This document shows, in pieces, positions 52,688-62,452 of a stretch of DNA of 64,000 bases. The notes under the pieces are model-generated. The model made no database searches, was not told where the DNA came from, and saw nothing but the letters and a program-made list of their open reading frames with translations. The position numbers and the translations under genes are program-made. This DNA comes from JARRQB01 sp965368585 (GTDB lineage: Bacteria > Pseudomonadota > Gammaproteobacteria > Chromatiales > Chromatiaceae). Position 1 is the first letter of the stretch. Every line of letters starts with the position of its first letter. The stretch spans positions 1-64,000 of the forward strand of contig CBDUNM010000010.1 in assembly GCA_965368585.1 (NCBI GenBank), written 5' to 3'.

Positions 52688-55126
52688 TCAGAACAGTTCG
52701 TCGACCGGTGGCGGTTCTGCGGTGGCATTGCCCGTCGCCCCGCGCCGACCTCCACCGATAGGGGCGGCGGTTTTGGTGGTCGCAATCAATTCCGGTACTT
52801 CGCCAGGACGAAACACTTCGTAGATAGCATCCTGCATGCCCGGTGGCGCGCGTTCGCCGGTTTCCGGGTCGATCCTGACTGTCACCATGTTTGCAGGCAT
52901 CTCCGGGCCGATATCAGCAACGCCCTCCAGCGCGATTTTCATGAAATCGATCCACGCCGGTAAAGCCGCTTTGCCGCCGACTTCGCCCCGGCCGAGTTTG
53001 TCATTCGAATCGAACCCTACCCAGGTAATCGCAACGATCGACTGGTTGTAGCCGTTGAACCAGGCATCGCGTTGCTCGTTCGTGGTGCCTGTCTTACCTG
53101 CGAGATCGGAGCGCTTGAGGACGCGAGCCTTGGTCGCAGTGCCCGCTCGTATCACGTCCTGCATCATAGAGTACATCAGGTAGCGGTTCTGTGGAGTGAT
53201 CACCCTGGGCGCGTAGCGCGGGTCGGGTGATTCGCCTGGGTCGGCAACCACCGGCAGTTGTCCGCAAGATGGACAAGCGATGCGCGGTTGAGCTTCAAAA
53301 ATCGTCTCCCCCGTTCCCGATTCGATCCTCTTGATATGGTACGGATCGATGAGGAATCCACCATTGGCTAATACCGCGTAGCCTCTGGCCATTTGCAGCG
53401 GTGAGACGGCGCCGCTACCCAAGGCCAGCGATAGATTGCCCGGAAGTGATTCCGGGTCAAATCCAAACCGTCGCGCGTGTTTTAAAGTGTGATCAACGCC
53501 CATGGCGCGCAACAATCGGATCGAAACCAGGTTGCGTGATTTGGTCAGCGCGTAGCGTAATCGAGTGGGTCCAAAGAACTTGCCACTGTAGTTCTCGGGT
53601 CGCCAGTCCTCCTCCAGGCTGGCGTCTGCGAGTACCACGGGTGCATCGTTGATGATGCTCGCGGTGCTGAATCCCGCTTCTAAAGCCGCCGAGTAGATGA
53701 AGGCCTTGAAACCCGAGCCCGGTTGACGCCTTGCCTGGGTTACCCGATTGAATTTGCTGTGATAAAAGTCGTAACCCCCAACCAACGCCAAAATGGCGCC
53801 GTCGACAGGGTCGAGCGCTACAAAGGCCCCGGATATATCCGGAATCTGGCTCAACCGCCACTGCACTTCGCCTTGCGCGTTGGTTATGGCGCGTACGCGG
53901 ACAATATCACCTATCTTCAAAACGTCAGTGACCTGACTGATCTTTTCACCGAGATGGTCTTCCGTTACGTGTTTTCTCGCCCAAACTAATCCGTCCAGCG
54001 TAATCGTCGCTTCGACGTCGTCGCCCAGATATACCCTCGCCTGCTGTTCGTCGATCGCGGTAATCAGGCCGGGAGACAGGTGTGCGACGCGTGTTTGGGC
54101 GGCGATCAGCTTGTCACGGTCCTCAATCGCCTCGGGTATGATTTCGATATGACGTTCCGCGCCACGATAGCCGTGGCGTTCGTCATAATCCTCAAGTGCC
54201 TTACGCAATGCGGCATTGGCCGCTGTTTGCCGCGTCGAGTCGAGTGTCGTGTAGACGCGATAGCCGCTGGTATACGCATCGTCGCCGTACTCTTCGAAGA
54301 GCTTGGAGCGAACCATCTCCGCCACGTAGGGCGCTTCAACCTCGATATTGGCCGTGTGTATCTTGGCGGTGACAGGTTCCGCGATCGAGCGGTCGTGGTC
54401 GAACTCGGAAATGTATCCCAGCTCATGCATGCGATCGAGGACATAGTTTCTTCTATGTACAGCGCGCGCTGCGTTGGCTATCGGGTTGTAGCGCGATGGT
54501 GCCTTTGGCAGGCCGGCGATCATTGCCGTTTGTGCCAAGGTAAGCTCCTTGACGTCACCGCCGTAGTAGATTTGCGCTGCTGCGCCCACGCCATACGAGC
54601 GATGACCGAGATAGATCTTGTTAAGATACAGCTCGAGGATTTCTTCCTTGCTCAATTCCTGTTCGATTTTCAGTGCCAGCAGGATCTCGTTGAGTTTTCG
54701 CGTGAAGGTTTTCTCGCGTGTGAGATAGAAATTGCGTGCCACCTGCATGGTGATGGTGCTGCCACCCTGGCGTCTTTGCCCGGTGAGAATCAACTGCATT
54801 CCGGCCCGGATGAGGCCCTTGATATCGACGCCGGGATGCGAGAAAAAGCTATCGTCCTCCGCAGCCAAAAAGGCGTGCACCATGGTCTCGGGTACCTGCT
54901 CGTAGCTCAGGGGAATTCGGCGTTTCTCGCCAAACTCCGCAATCAACTTTTCGTCCGCGGCGAACACCCGTAGCGGCACCTGCAGACGCACGTCGCGCAA
55001 GTTGTCAATTGATGGAAGACGCGGTTCGAGATAGTAGTAGGTACCAGCGATCAACCCGGCTGCCGCCAAGGCGCCGATGACACCCAGAATCAGAACAAAC
55101 TTGATGAGTTTTCTTAGCCACTTCAT
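52688..55126 (-). CDS. mrcA: Penicillin-binding protein 1A (bifunctional)
   Basis: 812 residues from ATG 55126 (GTG 55138 also possible). One N-terminal membrane helix (LIKFVLILGVIGALAAAGLIAG), a GT51 glycosyltransferase domain with EDDSFFSHPGVD and GGSTITMQVARNFYL, an OB-like insert (about 290-400), then the transpeptidase with SGFK (catalytic Ser), SRN and KTGTTNEQRDAWF. It polymerises and crosslinks peptidoglycan. It is divergent from pilM, an arrangement widespread in gammaproteobacteria. Confidence 0.97.
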   Translation of the reverse strand: MKWLRKLIKFVLILGVIGALAAAGLIAGTYYYLEPRLPSIDNLRDVRLQVPLRVFAADEKLIAEFGEKRRIPLSYEQVPETMVHAFLAAEDDSFFSHPGVDIKGLIRAGMQLILTGQRRQGGSTITMQVARNFYLTREKTFTRKLNEILLALKIEQELSKEEILELYLNKIYLGHRSYGVGAAAQIYYGGDVKELTLAQTAMIAGLPKAPSRYNPIANAARAVHRRNYVLDRMHELGYISEFDHDRSIAEPVTAKIHTANIEVEAPYVAEMVRSKLFEEYGDDAYTSGYRVYTTLDSTRQTAANAALRKALEDYDERHGYRGAERHIEIIPEAIEDRDKLIAAQTRVAHLSPGLITAIDEQQARVYLGDDVEATITLDGLVWARKHVTEDHLGEKISQVTDVLKIGDIVRVRAITNAQGEVQWRLSQIPDISGAFVALDPVDGAILALVGGYDFYHSKFNRVTQARRQPGSGFKAFIYSAALEAGFSTASIINDAPVVLADASLEEDWRPENYSGKFFGPTRLRYALTKSRNLVSIRLLRAMGVDHTLKHARRFGFDPESLPGNLSLALGSGAVSPLQMARGYAVLANGGFLIDPYHIKRIESGTGETIFEAQPRIACPSCGQLPVVADPGESPDPRYAPRVITPQNRYLMYSMMQDVIRAGTATKARVLKRSDLAGKTGTTNEQRDAWFNGYNQSIVAITWVGFDSNDKLGRGEVGGKAALPAWIDFMKIALEGVADIGPEMPANMVTVRIDPETGERAPPGMQDAIYEVFRPGEVPELIATTKTAAPIGGGRRGATGNATAEPPPVDELF

Positions 55127-55611
55127 GCGCTGGTTCACAAATCGAAAAGAAGAGGACTCAATTGTCCCGAGTTCAAGCCGCGTCCATAGTACCAGACGGG
55201 GCAGTTTTCACGCTGATGTCGTAGACTCGGCCGGTTCTGACCGCAGTTTAGCCTGTTTACGGTAGTGTACGCCGCGACCCGTCCTGATACATTCGTCATC
55301 GGTACGATGGCTTCCGTTTTGGGCCCGACCACCCGGCGACGGGTGGCACACTCACCCGTTGGATTTGCCAGAGCGAATCCGGCTGGCTAATGCTGGTGGG
55401 TTGGTTACATTGCCGACTGCACTCTAGGGAAACTTGCGAGCTATTGTGTGGAGGTGGCTGAAGGCATTCGAAATTCGCATATATTATTTAAGTCGAGATA
55501 TACTTGACCGCCGAAATTAAAGCGAATCCTCTTTCATGCCGATAGCTCAGATTGTCAATCGCGCGGTACTTCGTACTCGTTAACCAACAAGGGACCTTGG
55601 AATAAGGCACC
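55127..55611. other. Intergenic region between mrcA and pilM
   Basis: About 485 bp holding promoters for both operons. One stem-loop was found (55329-55346). No gene remnant seen. Confidence 0.5.
55329..55346. repeat. 7-bp hairpin with GCGA tetraloop
   Basis: CCACCCG-GCGA-CGGGTGG forms a perfect stem with a GNRA-type loop, between the divergent mrcA and pilM genes, about 200 bp upstream of mrcA. It could fold in an mrcA leader RNA or be a protein-binding dyad. No other support. Confidence 0.4.
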
Positions 55612-56685
55612 ATGAGCCTATTTTCCCGTAAGAAAACGGCGCTGCTCGGGCTGGATATTAGCTCCACCGCCATCAAACTCTTGGAACTCAGCCAGCACAA
55701 CGGGCGCGGGATATCGCGTTATCGGGTAGAAAGCTATGCGGTCGAGCCGCTGCCGCCCAATTCAGTGGTCGAAAAGAACATTTCAGATGTCGAGGCGGTT
55801 GGCGGCGCGATCCGCAATGTGTTGCGAAAGGCCAACACGCGGACCAAACACGCGTCGGTGGCGGTGTCCGGCTCAGCGGTGATTACCAAGGTGATCTCAA
55901 TGCCCGCCTCACTGAGCGATCGGGAGATGGAGAGCCAGATAGAACTCGAGGCCGATCAGTACATCCCCTATCCGCTCGAGGAAGTGAACATCGACTTCGA
56001 GGTGCTGGGATCGTCGGAAAAAAATCCTGAGATGATGGATGTCCTGCTGGCGGCGTCACGCAGCGAGAACGTGGATGATCGTATTGCCGCGCTCGAACTG
56101 GCGGGATTGACCTGCGACATCGTCGATGTCGAAGCCTATGCCATGGAAAACGCCTGCTCGCAATTGTCCGAACAATGGCCCGACGGTGGTGAAGACCAAA
56201 CGATCGCCGTTGCCGATATAGGCGCGACCACGACCACGTTAAACGTTCTGCATAATCGGAAGATTGTTTACACGCGCGAGCAAAACTTTGGCGGCCGTCA
56301 ATTGACGGAGGAAATACAACGTCGCTACGGCCTTTCGATGGAAGAGGCCGGCATGGCGAAGCGCCAGGGTGGTTTGCCGGACAATTACATTCCCGACGTA
56401 CTCGAGCCGTTCAAAGAAGCCATGTCTCAACAGGTGAACCGTTCGATTCAGTTTTTCTTTTCCGCAAGTGCCCATAGCAATGTCGACCTCGTCGTCCTGG
56501 CGGGAGGCTGTGCCTCAATTCCCGGGGTGGACGAACTGATTCAGGAGCGCCTCGGGGTCGATACGCTGGTCGCAAACCCCTTTGCGAATATGTCCGTTTC
56601 CTCAAAGGTTAAACCGCAGGCCTTGAGTAACGATGCTCCGGCATTGATGATTGCTTGCGGACTCGCGCTCAGGAGCTTCGACTGA
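55612..56685 (+). CDS. pilM: Type IV pilus assembly protein PilM
   Basis: 357 residues. Actin-like ATPase on the cytoplasmic side of the inner membrane. LLGLDISSTAIKLLEL at the start is the phosphate-1 motif, with VADIGATTTTLNVL (phosphate 2) and VVLAGGCASIPGVDELI (adenosine motif) later. It binds the N-terminal peptide of PilN. Operon start; pilN begins one base after the stop. Confidence 0.96.
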   Translation: MSLFSRKKTALLGLDISSTAIKLLELSQHNGRGISRYRVESYAVEPLPPNSVVEKNISDVEAVGGAIRNVLRKANTRTKHASVAVSGSAVITKVISMPASLSDREMESQIELEADQYIPYPLEEVNIDFEVLGSSEKNPEMMDVLLAASRSENVDDRIAALELAGLTCDIVDVEAYAMENACSQLSEQWPDGGEDQTIAVADIGATTTTLNVLHNRKIVYTREQNFGGRQLTEEIQRRYGLSMEEAGMAKRQGGLPDNYIPDVLEPFKEAMSQQVNRSIQFFFSASAHSNVDLVVLAGGCASIPGVDELIQERLGVDTLVANPFANMSVSSKVKPQALSNDAPALMIACGLALRSFD

Positions 56686-56686
56686 C

Positions 56687-57271
56687 ATGGCGCGTATAAA
56701 TCTACTTCCCTGGCGCGAGAACCTGCGGCGGCAGCGCCGTCGTGAATTCGGCTTGATGATGCTTGGCGGGTTCGTCATTTCGCTCCTCTTGGTTGCCTGG
56801 TGGCACTTTTATAACGAGGGGCTGATGGATCATCAAAAGCGGCGCAACGCATTTCTGGAAAGACAGATCGCTGAAGTGGACGAACAGATCAAGGAAATCA
56901 AATCGTTAGAGCGCACCCGCAACCAGTTGATCGCCCGGATGAACATCATCCAGGACCTGCAGACAAGTCGTCCGCAGGTGGTACACCTGTTCGACGAACT
57001 GGTGGAAACCCTGCCTGAAGGTGTCCATCTGTCTAAGGTCACGCAACTCGGCACGGGAGTGACGATTGAAGGCAGGGCGCAATCGAACGCCCGGGTCTCG
57101 GCGTACATGCGTAATGTCTCGTCCAGTCCGTGGTTGGGAGATCCACAGCTCAAAATCATCGAGAACAAGGATAAAAAGGACAAAAGGAACGAAGAAGGCG
57201 AGCTCAACGACTTCCGCCTGACGCTGCGTCAGACTGTGCCGAAGGCGCAAAAAGCCGGGAGTGATAAATGA
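56687..57271 (+). CDS. pilN: Type IV pilus assembly protein PilN
   Basis: 194 residues. Short cytoplasmic N-terminus ARINLLPWRE (the PilM-binding motif INLLPWR), a membrane helix (LMMLGGFVISLLLVAWWHFY), a coiled coil (HQKRRNAFLERQIAEVDEQIKEIKSLERTRN) and a periplasmic ferredoxin-like domain. Partner of PilO. ATG 56687; overlaps the pilO ATG by four bases. Confidence 0.95.
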   Translation: MARINLLPWRENLRRQRRREFGLMMLGGFVISLLLVAWWHFYNEGLMDHQKRRNAFLERQIAEVDEQIKEIKSLERTRNQLIARMNIIQDLQTSRPQVVHLFDELVETLPEGVHLSKVTQLGTGVTIEGRAQSNARVSAYMRNVSSSPWLGDPQLKIIENKDKKDKRNEEGELNDFRLTLRQTVPKAQKAGSDK

Positions 57272-57870
57272 ACCTGCAGGACCTCAACGAACTTGATTTC
57301 AGCGACGTCGGCGAATGGCCGCTGATCATCAAATTTTTCCTGGTGCTGCTGTTGTTAGGTGCGGTTCTGGCGGCCGGCTACTTTCTCGACGCCAAGGAGC
57401 AGTACGTTCAACTCGAGCGTATCAAGGGCACCGAAACGGACCTGAAAGAGGATTTCGAGATCAAGCAGGCGAAGGCCGTCAATCTCGAGAACTACAAGAA
57501 GCAACTCGATGAAATGCGCGAGTCGTTCGGTGCCATGCTGCGCCAGCTACCGGACAAAACGGAAGTCGCGGACTTGCTGGTGGACGTGTCTCAGACGGGT
57601 CTTGCCGCGGGTCTCGAATTTGAACTGTTTCAGCCGCAGGCGGAAGTACCGAAGGATTTTTACGCCGAACTGCCGATCAACATTAGGGTGACCGGTTTGT
57701 ACCACGAATTCGGCGAGTTTATCGGCGGCTTGGCCTCCTTGCCCCGTATTGTCACCATTCACGACGTCAAGATTAATCCGCTCGGCAAATCTAAAACTGC
57801 GGATGGCGGCCTCGAACTGGAAGCTACGGTGAAAACCTATCGCTACCTCGATGAGGAGGGCGGTCGATGA
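57268..57870 (+). CDS. pilO: Type IV pilus assembly protein PilO
   Basis: 200 residues. One membrane helix (WPLIIKFFLVLLLLGAVLAAGYFLD), a coiled coil (LERIKGTETDLKEDFEIKQAKAVNLENYKKQLDEM) and the periplasmic core ending LASLPRIVTIHDVKINP. Heterodimer with PilN, linking the inner membrane platform to PilP and the secretin. Starts and ends in ATGA overlaps with pilN and pilP. Confidence 0.95.
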   Translation: MNLQDLNELDFSDVGEWPLIIKFFLVLLLLGAVLAAGYFLDAKEQYVQLERIKGTETDLKEDFEIKQAKAVNLENYKKQLDEMRESFGAMLRQLPDKTEVADLLVDVSQTGLAAGLEFELFQPQAEVPKDFYAELPINIRVTGLYHEFGEFIGGLASLPRIVTIHDVKINPLGKSKTADGGLELEATVKTYRYLDEEGGR

Positions 57871-58385
57871 GGCGTGTATTGCTAGCGGCGCTGTTTCCGC
57901 TGATTCTGGTGGGTTGTTCCGAGCCCGATATGCGGGATCTGAAGGACTATGTTGCGGATGTGAAGGCTCGCCCGCCGTCGCCGATCCCTCCGCTTCCGGA
58001 GGTCACGCAGGCGGAAAGCTTCCAGTACGTCGCGGGCGGGCGGCGCGACCCGTTCGTGCCCGAACTCGAGGGCGAAGCGGGTCCGCAGGCCGTTGAATAC
58101 GACGGTCCGAAGCCCGATCCGAATCGCCGCAAGGAAGAACTGGAGAGTTATTCGCTGGATAATTTACGCATGGTCGGAACGCTCGCACAGAAAAGCGACA
58201 ACTGGGGTCTGGTGCAAACCAATGACGGGACCATACATCGTGTCAAGTCGGGGAATTATATGGGCCGCAACCACGGACGAATAATAAGGATAAACGAACA
58301 AAATATAGAGCTGACCGAACTTGTACCGAACGGCTCGGGTGGCTGGATCGAACGCCAGCAAGCCGTCGCGTTGAGCGGCGAGTAG
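57867..58385 (+). CDS. pilP: Type IV pilus assembly lipoprotein PilP
   Basis: 172 residues. Signal peptide with lipobox LVGCSEPD (lipidated Cys), a proline-rich stretch, then the HR domain (DNLRMVGTLAQKSDNWGLVQTNDGTIHRVKSGNYMGRNHGRI) that binds the secretin. Connects the PilNO complex to PilQ. ATG 57867 overlaps the pilO stop. Confidence 0.95.
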   Translation: MRRVLLAALFPLILVGCSEPDMRDLKDYVADVKARPPSPIPPLPEVTQAESFQYVAGGRRDPFVPELEGEAGPQAVEYDGPKPDPNRRKEELESYSLDNLRMVGTLAQKSDNWGLVQTNDGTIHRVKSGNYMGRNHGRIIRINEQNIELTELVPNGSGGWIERQQAVALSGE

Positions 58386-58402
58386 TTACGGAGAGTACAA
58401 CA

Positions 58403-60499
58403 ATGTATCAACTCATGATGTCAACGCGTTCCCTTGGGCTTATGATGAGCCTTTGGCTGGTGGTGACAGGCTTCGCTCACGCCAACGAACTCACAGACAT
58501 AAGCTATTCGGCGCTTCCGGGTAATCGCGTCGAAATTGTGCTCACCTTGGCCGAACCTATCGCTAAACCAAACACTTTTACCACCGATAACCCCGCTCGC
58601 ATTGCGATCGATCTGCCCGAGACCAGCAGTGCGCTGGAAAGTAAGACCAAAAACATCGGTATCGGTGTCGCTCGCAGCGTTATCGCTATCGAGGGTCAGG
58701 ACCGCACCCGGGTGGTGGTCAATCTTCTCGACCTGGTACCACATGAGATCAGCACGCGGGGCAACCAATTGGTCATCTCGATGACCGGTGGGGCCAGCCC
58801 GAATGAGATTGCGGCATCGCAGACCGAAAGCTCGACCGTCGTCACGCCGCGCAAGGCGACCAGCGGCCGTGCAATCGACAACGTGGACTTTCGCCGCGGT
58901 ACGCAGGGCGAGGGCCGCGTGGAAGTATTGCTGTCCGATCCTTCCGTGGCTGTGGATATGCGTCAACGGGGAGAAAACATCGTGCTGGAATTCCTCGACG
59001 TCACGCTGCCTGACAGGCTCGCGCGTACGCTCGATGTTACCGACTTCGCGACGCCTGTCACCAAGATTGAAACCCACCCGAAGGGCAAGAACGCCCAAAT
59101 GACGATCAGTACCGCGGGTGAGTACGAACATCTCGCCTATCAGACCAACGAGATCTACACGATCGAGTTTCGGCCCCTGACCAAGCAGGAAAAAGAGGCG
59201 CTGAAAAAAGAGCAACTGGTCTACACGGGAGAGCGGTTGTCGCTTAACTTCCAGGATATCGAAGTGCGCGCGGTGCTCCAATTGCTGGCGGATTTCACCG
59301 GCCTCAACATGGTGGTCAGCGACACCGTCGCAGGCCGTATCACCTTGCGCCTGAAGAACGTGCCCTGGGACCAGGCGATGGACATCATCCTGAAGACCAA
59401 GGGGCTGTCCATGCGTCGCACCGACAATGTGATCCTGGTGGCACCAACTGAAGAGATCGCTGCGCGTGAAAAGCTGGAACTGGAGTCCATGCAGCAGATC
59501 GAAGAGCTCGCCCCGCTGCGCTCGGAGCTGGTTCAGGTCAACTACGCCAAATCCAAGGATCTGGCGGATTTGCTCAAATCGAAAGAGAACAAGCTCTTGT
59601 CCGACCGCGGCAGTGTCACGATCGACGAACGTACCAACACCTTGTTGGTCCAGGATACGGCGGCGAAGCTCAACGAGATTCGCGCACTCGTGCAGCAGCT
59701 GGATATTCCGGTCAGACAGGTGTTGATCGAGTCGAGGATCGTGATCGCGAACAACGATTTCGCCCGCGATCTGGGTGTCAAGTTGGGATTTGGTTCAAGA
59801 AGCCGCGGCGTGCGGGTCTATGGGGGATTGCCGGGAGATATCGCATCACCTGAGGTACCGTCGACCAGCCTTGAAGTTCCGGCGGGCTCGGGCAACCAGG
59901 CATTGCTGGTGAACCTGCCGCAGACGCTGGCGGCCGGTTCCGGTGGTGCGATCAACCTGCTCATCGGCAAGATCGGTTCGCACCTGCTGCGGCTCGAACT
60001 CAATGCCATGCAGCAGGAAGGTAAGGGTGAGATCATCTCCAGCCCGCGGGTCATCACGTCCGACCAGAACAAGGCGACCATCAAGCAGGGTGTCGAGATT
60101 CCGTACCAACAGGCGACGTCCAGCGGCGCCACGTCGGTATCCTTCAAAGAGGCGGTATTACAATTGGAGGTGACGCCCCATATCACCCCCGACGATCGCG
60201 TGATCATGGATCTGAAGGTCAACAAGGACAATCCGGATTTTACCCGCGCCGTGCTGGGTGTGCCGCCGGTCGACACGCGTGAACTCGAGACCTCGGTGTT
60301 GATCGACAACGGTGAAACAGTGGTCCTGGGGGGTGTGTTCGAACGCACCAAATCCAATACCTCCGCCAGAGTGCCGTTCTTCGGCGACCTCCCCTACGTG
60401 GGTTGGGCGTTTCGGCAGGAGCAGGTGCAGGATGAGAACAGTGAGCTGCTCATCTTCGTGACACCGAAAATCCTGAAGGATACCTTGACCTTGCGTTGA
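58403..60499 (+). CDS. pilQ: Type IV pilus secretin PilQ
   Basis: 698 residues. Signal peptide, two AMIN domains (about 30-130 and 150-255) that hold it to peptidoglycan, a secretin-type N0/STN domain (about 270-340: LSLNFQDIEVRAVLQLLADFTGLNMVVSDTVAGRITLRLKNVPWDQAMD), an N1 domain, and the C-terminal secretin with VEIPYQQATSSGATSVSFKEAVLQLEVTPHITPDDRVIMDLKV and LPYVGWAFR. Forms the outer-membrane pore for the pilus. 17 bp after pilP. A strong hairpin follows. Confidence 0.96.
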   Translation: MYQLMMSTRSLGLMMSLWLVVTGFAHANELTDISYSALPGNRVEIVLTLAEPIAKPNTFTTDNPARIAIDLPETSSALESKTKNIGIGVARSVIAIEGQDRTRVVVNLLDLVPHEISTRGNQLVISMTGGASPNEIAASQTESSTVVTPRKATSGRAIDNVDFRRGTQGEGRVEVLLSDPSVAVDMRQRGENIVLEFLDVTLPDRLARTLDVTDFATPVTKIETHPKGKNAQMTISTAGEYEHLAYQTNEIYTIEFRPLTKQEKEALKKEQLVYTGERLSLNFQDIEVRAVLQLLADFTGLNMVVSDTVAGRITLRLKNVPWDQAMDIILKTKGLSMRRTDNVILVAPTEEIAAREKLELESMQQIEELAPLRSELVQVNYAKSKDLADLLKSKENKLLSDRGSVTIDERTNTLLVQDTAAKLNEIRALVQQLDIPVRQVLIESRIVIANNDFARDLGVKLGFGSRSRGVRVYGGLPGDIASPEVPSTSLEVPAGSGNQALLVNLPQTLAAGSGGAINLLIGKIGSHLLRLELNAMQQEGKGEIISSPRVITSDQNKATIKQGVEIPYQQATSSGATSVSFKEAVLQLEVTPHITPDDRVIMDLKVNKDNPDFTRAVLGVPPVDTRELETSVLIDNGETVVLGGVFERTKSNTSARVPFFGDLPYVGWAFRQEQVQDENSELLIFVTPKILKDTLTLR

Positions 60500-60510
60500 T
60501 TCCTCACGTC

Positions 60511-60536
60511 GAGGCGGCCCGCGAGCGGGCCGCCTC
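60511..60536 (+). terminator. GC-rich hairpin after pilQ
   Basis: Perfect 11-bp stem GAGGCGGCCCG / CGGGCCGCCTC with a CGAG loop, 11 bp after the pilQ stop. No T-run follows (tgcgcc), so it may be an RNA-stabilising hairpin or part of a Rho-dependent end. Confidence 0.55.
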
Positions 60537-60760
60537 TGCGCCTCTGACGGCGGTGATCCGCCGGCACGCGGCAGGTCAGCCGCAATTCTGACGTAATCGT
60601 CTGGGGTACAAACCAACCTTTACCGATCCCTCTAGTCCGGCATGCATGCGACTGCCGCACAGGTTGCGGCCATGATCGGGAATGCCGGTTAAAAAACGAC
60701 AGCTCCGCAGTGGGTTTTCGCTGCGCGCTTGGCGGAGTTTTTCGCGTACCATGAGGTCTT

Positions 60761-61279
60761 ATGGCGAAACCGAATCGTATCTTTCTGGTCGGCCCAATGG
60801 GTGCAGGTAAAAGCACTATAGGGCGGCAGCTCGCACACAGTTTGGGCCTCGAGTTCGACGACACAGACCACGAAATTCAGCGCCGGACGGGCGTCGATAT
60901 TCCCACGATTTTCGAGTTTGAGGGTGAGGCGGGGTTTCGTGCGCGCGAGCGGCAGGTCGTGGACGAGCTGACCCAGGTCGACGGGCTTGTTTTGGCGACC
61001 GGAGGCGGCGCCGTCATTGATGCCCAGAATCGCCGCAATCTGGCGGCGCGCGGCATCGTGGTCTATCTGCACTGCACCCCGCAACAGCAATTCGACCGCA
61101 CCTACAAAGACCGGAACCGACCGCTGATCCAAACCGACGATCCGTTGGCCAAGCTGACCGCATTGATGGAAGTGCGCGACCCGTTGTACAGAGAGGTTTC
61201 CGATGTGGTTGTATCGACTGAGAATCGCTCGGCGAACGCTGTCACGCGCGAAATCGTCGATCGGATTTCAAATCCCTAA
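60761..61279 (+). CDS. aroK: Shikimate kinase
   Basis: 172 residues. Walker A LVGPMGAGKSTIGRQLA, the DxD shikimate motif DDTDHEI, GFRARERQVVDEL and GGGAVID, the LID arginine near KDRNRPLI, and the adenine-contact end. Phosphorylates shikimate in aromatic amino acid synthesis. Follows pilQ by 261 bp and precedes aroB, the standard order. Confidence 0.97.
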   Translation: MAKPNRIFLVGPMGAGKSTIGRQLAHSLGLEFDDTDHEIQRRTGVDIPTIFEFEGEAGFRARERQVVDELTQVDGLVLATGGGAVIDAQNRRNLAARGIVVYLHCTPQQQFDRTYKDRNRPLIQTDDPLAKLTALMEVRDPLYREVSDVVVSTENRSANAVTREIVDRISNP

Positions 61280-61369
61280 ACATCGCGCATACCCGGTGTT
61301 CTCCGGCAATTTGGACAACCATCTCCCGATCTGGAAAAATCCCGACAGTCTCATTCAGGTCGATGTCCC

Positions 61370-62452
61370 ATGAATCCGGCATACCAAACCCTAAGAGTTG
61401 AGCTTGGCGAGCGCTCCTATCCCATTTACATAGGTTCCAACCTGTGCGGCACTACCGAGCTCTATCGACGACATGTACCGTCGCGGCAAGTGATGGTGGT
61501 GACCAACGAAACGGTCGCGCCCCTGTACCTCGAAAAATTGCGTAACGCGTTGGCCGACTACGAGGTTGCAACCGTGACGCTTCCGGATGGGGAGAAATAC
61601 AAGACGCTCGATATCTTGACGGGCGTGTACGACGAGCTGCTGCGTCAACGATTCGATCGCCGCTGCACCCTGATCGCCTTGGGCGGCGGCGTGGTCGGCG
61701 ATATGACCGGATTCGCCGCGGCGAGCTATCAACGGGGCGTCAATTTCGTTCAAGTGCCGACGACCTTGCTGGCTCAGGTCGATTCCTCGGTGGGTGGCAA
61801 GACCGGCGTCAACCACCCTTTGGGCAAGAACATGATCGGTGCTTTCCACCAGCCGCAGTGCGTTATCGCGGATACCGATACGCTCAACACCTTACCCGAT
61901 CGCCAACTATCGGCCGGACTGGCGGAGGTCATCAAGTACGGCCTGATCGACGATCCTGAATTCTTCGCCTGGCTGGAAACGAATATCGATGCTTTGCACA
62001 GACGCGACCCGCAGGCGCTGGCTTATGCCATCGAACGTTCGTGCGTCGATAAAGCAAAGGTCGTCGCCGCGGACGAACTCGAGGCCGGACAACGCGCCTT
62101 GTTGAACCTGGGACACACCTTCGGGCACGCGATCGAAACGGGTATGGGTTACGGCAACTGGTTACACGGCGAGGCGGTCGGCGCCGGGATCTGCATGGCG
62201 ACGGATATGTCGTATCGTCTGGGTTGGACCGATGCTGGAACGCGCGACCGTGTGTTCAATCTGATTGCCAAGGCGGCACTCCCGACTGCGGCGCCAGACG
62301 AAATGGGGGCCGAGGAATTCGAAAAATTGATGGCGGTCGATAAAAAAGTACTTGGCGGTCAGCTGCGCCTGGTGCTGTTGAAGGGGATCGGCGAGGCGCT
62401 GGTCACGGCGGATTTCGACCCAGCCGCATTGCGGGCAACACTACGTGGTTGA
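61370..62452 (+). CDS. aroB: 3-dehydroquinate synthase
   Basis: 360 residues. NAD- and metal-dependent cyclase that converts DAHP to dehydroquinate. Motifs: PDGEKYKTLD, LGGGVVGDMTGFAAASYQRG, QVPTTLLAQVDSSVGGKTGVNHPLGKNMIGAFHQP and the metal-ligand LNLGHTFGHAIE plus WLHGEAV. ATG 61370, 90 bp after aroK; overlaps the next gene by eight bases. Confidence 0.97.
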   Translation: MNPAYQTLRVELGERSYPIYIGSNLCGTTELYRRHVPSRQVMVVTNETVAPLYLEKLRNALADYEVATVTLPDGEKYKTLDILTGVYDELLRQRFDRRCTLIALGGGVVGDMTGFAAASYQRGVNFVQVPTTLLAQVDSSVGGKTGVNHPLGKNMIGAFHQPQCVIADTDTLNTLPDRQLSAGLAEVIKYGLIDDPEFFAWLETNIDALHRRDPQALAYAIERSCVDKAKVVAADELEAGQRALLNLGHTFGHAIETGMGYGNWLHGEAVGAGICMATDMSYRLGWTDAGTRDRVFNLIAKAALPTAAPDEMGAEEFEKLMAVDKKVLGGQLRLVLLKGIGEALVTADFDPAALRATLRG

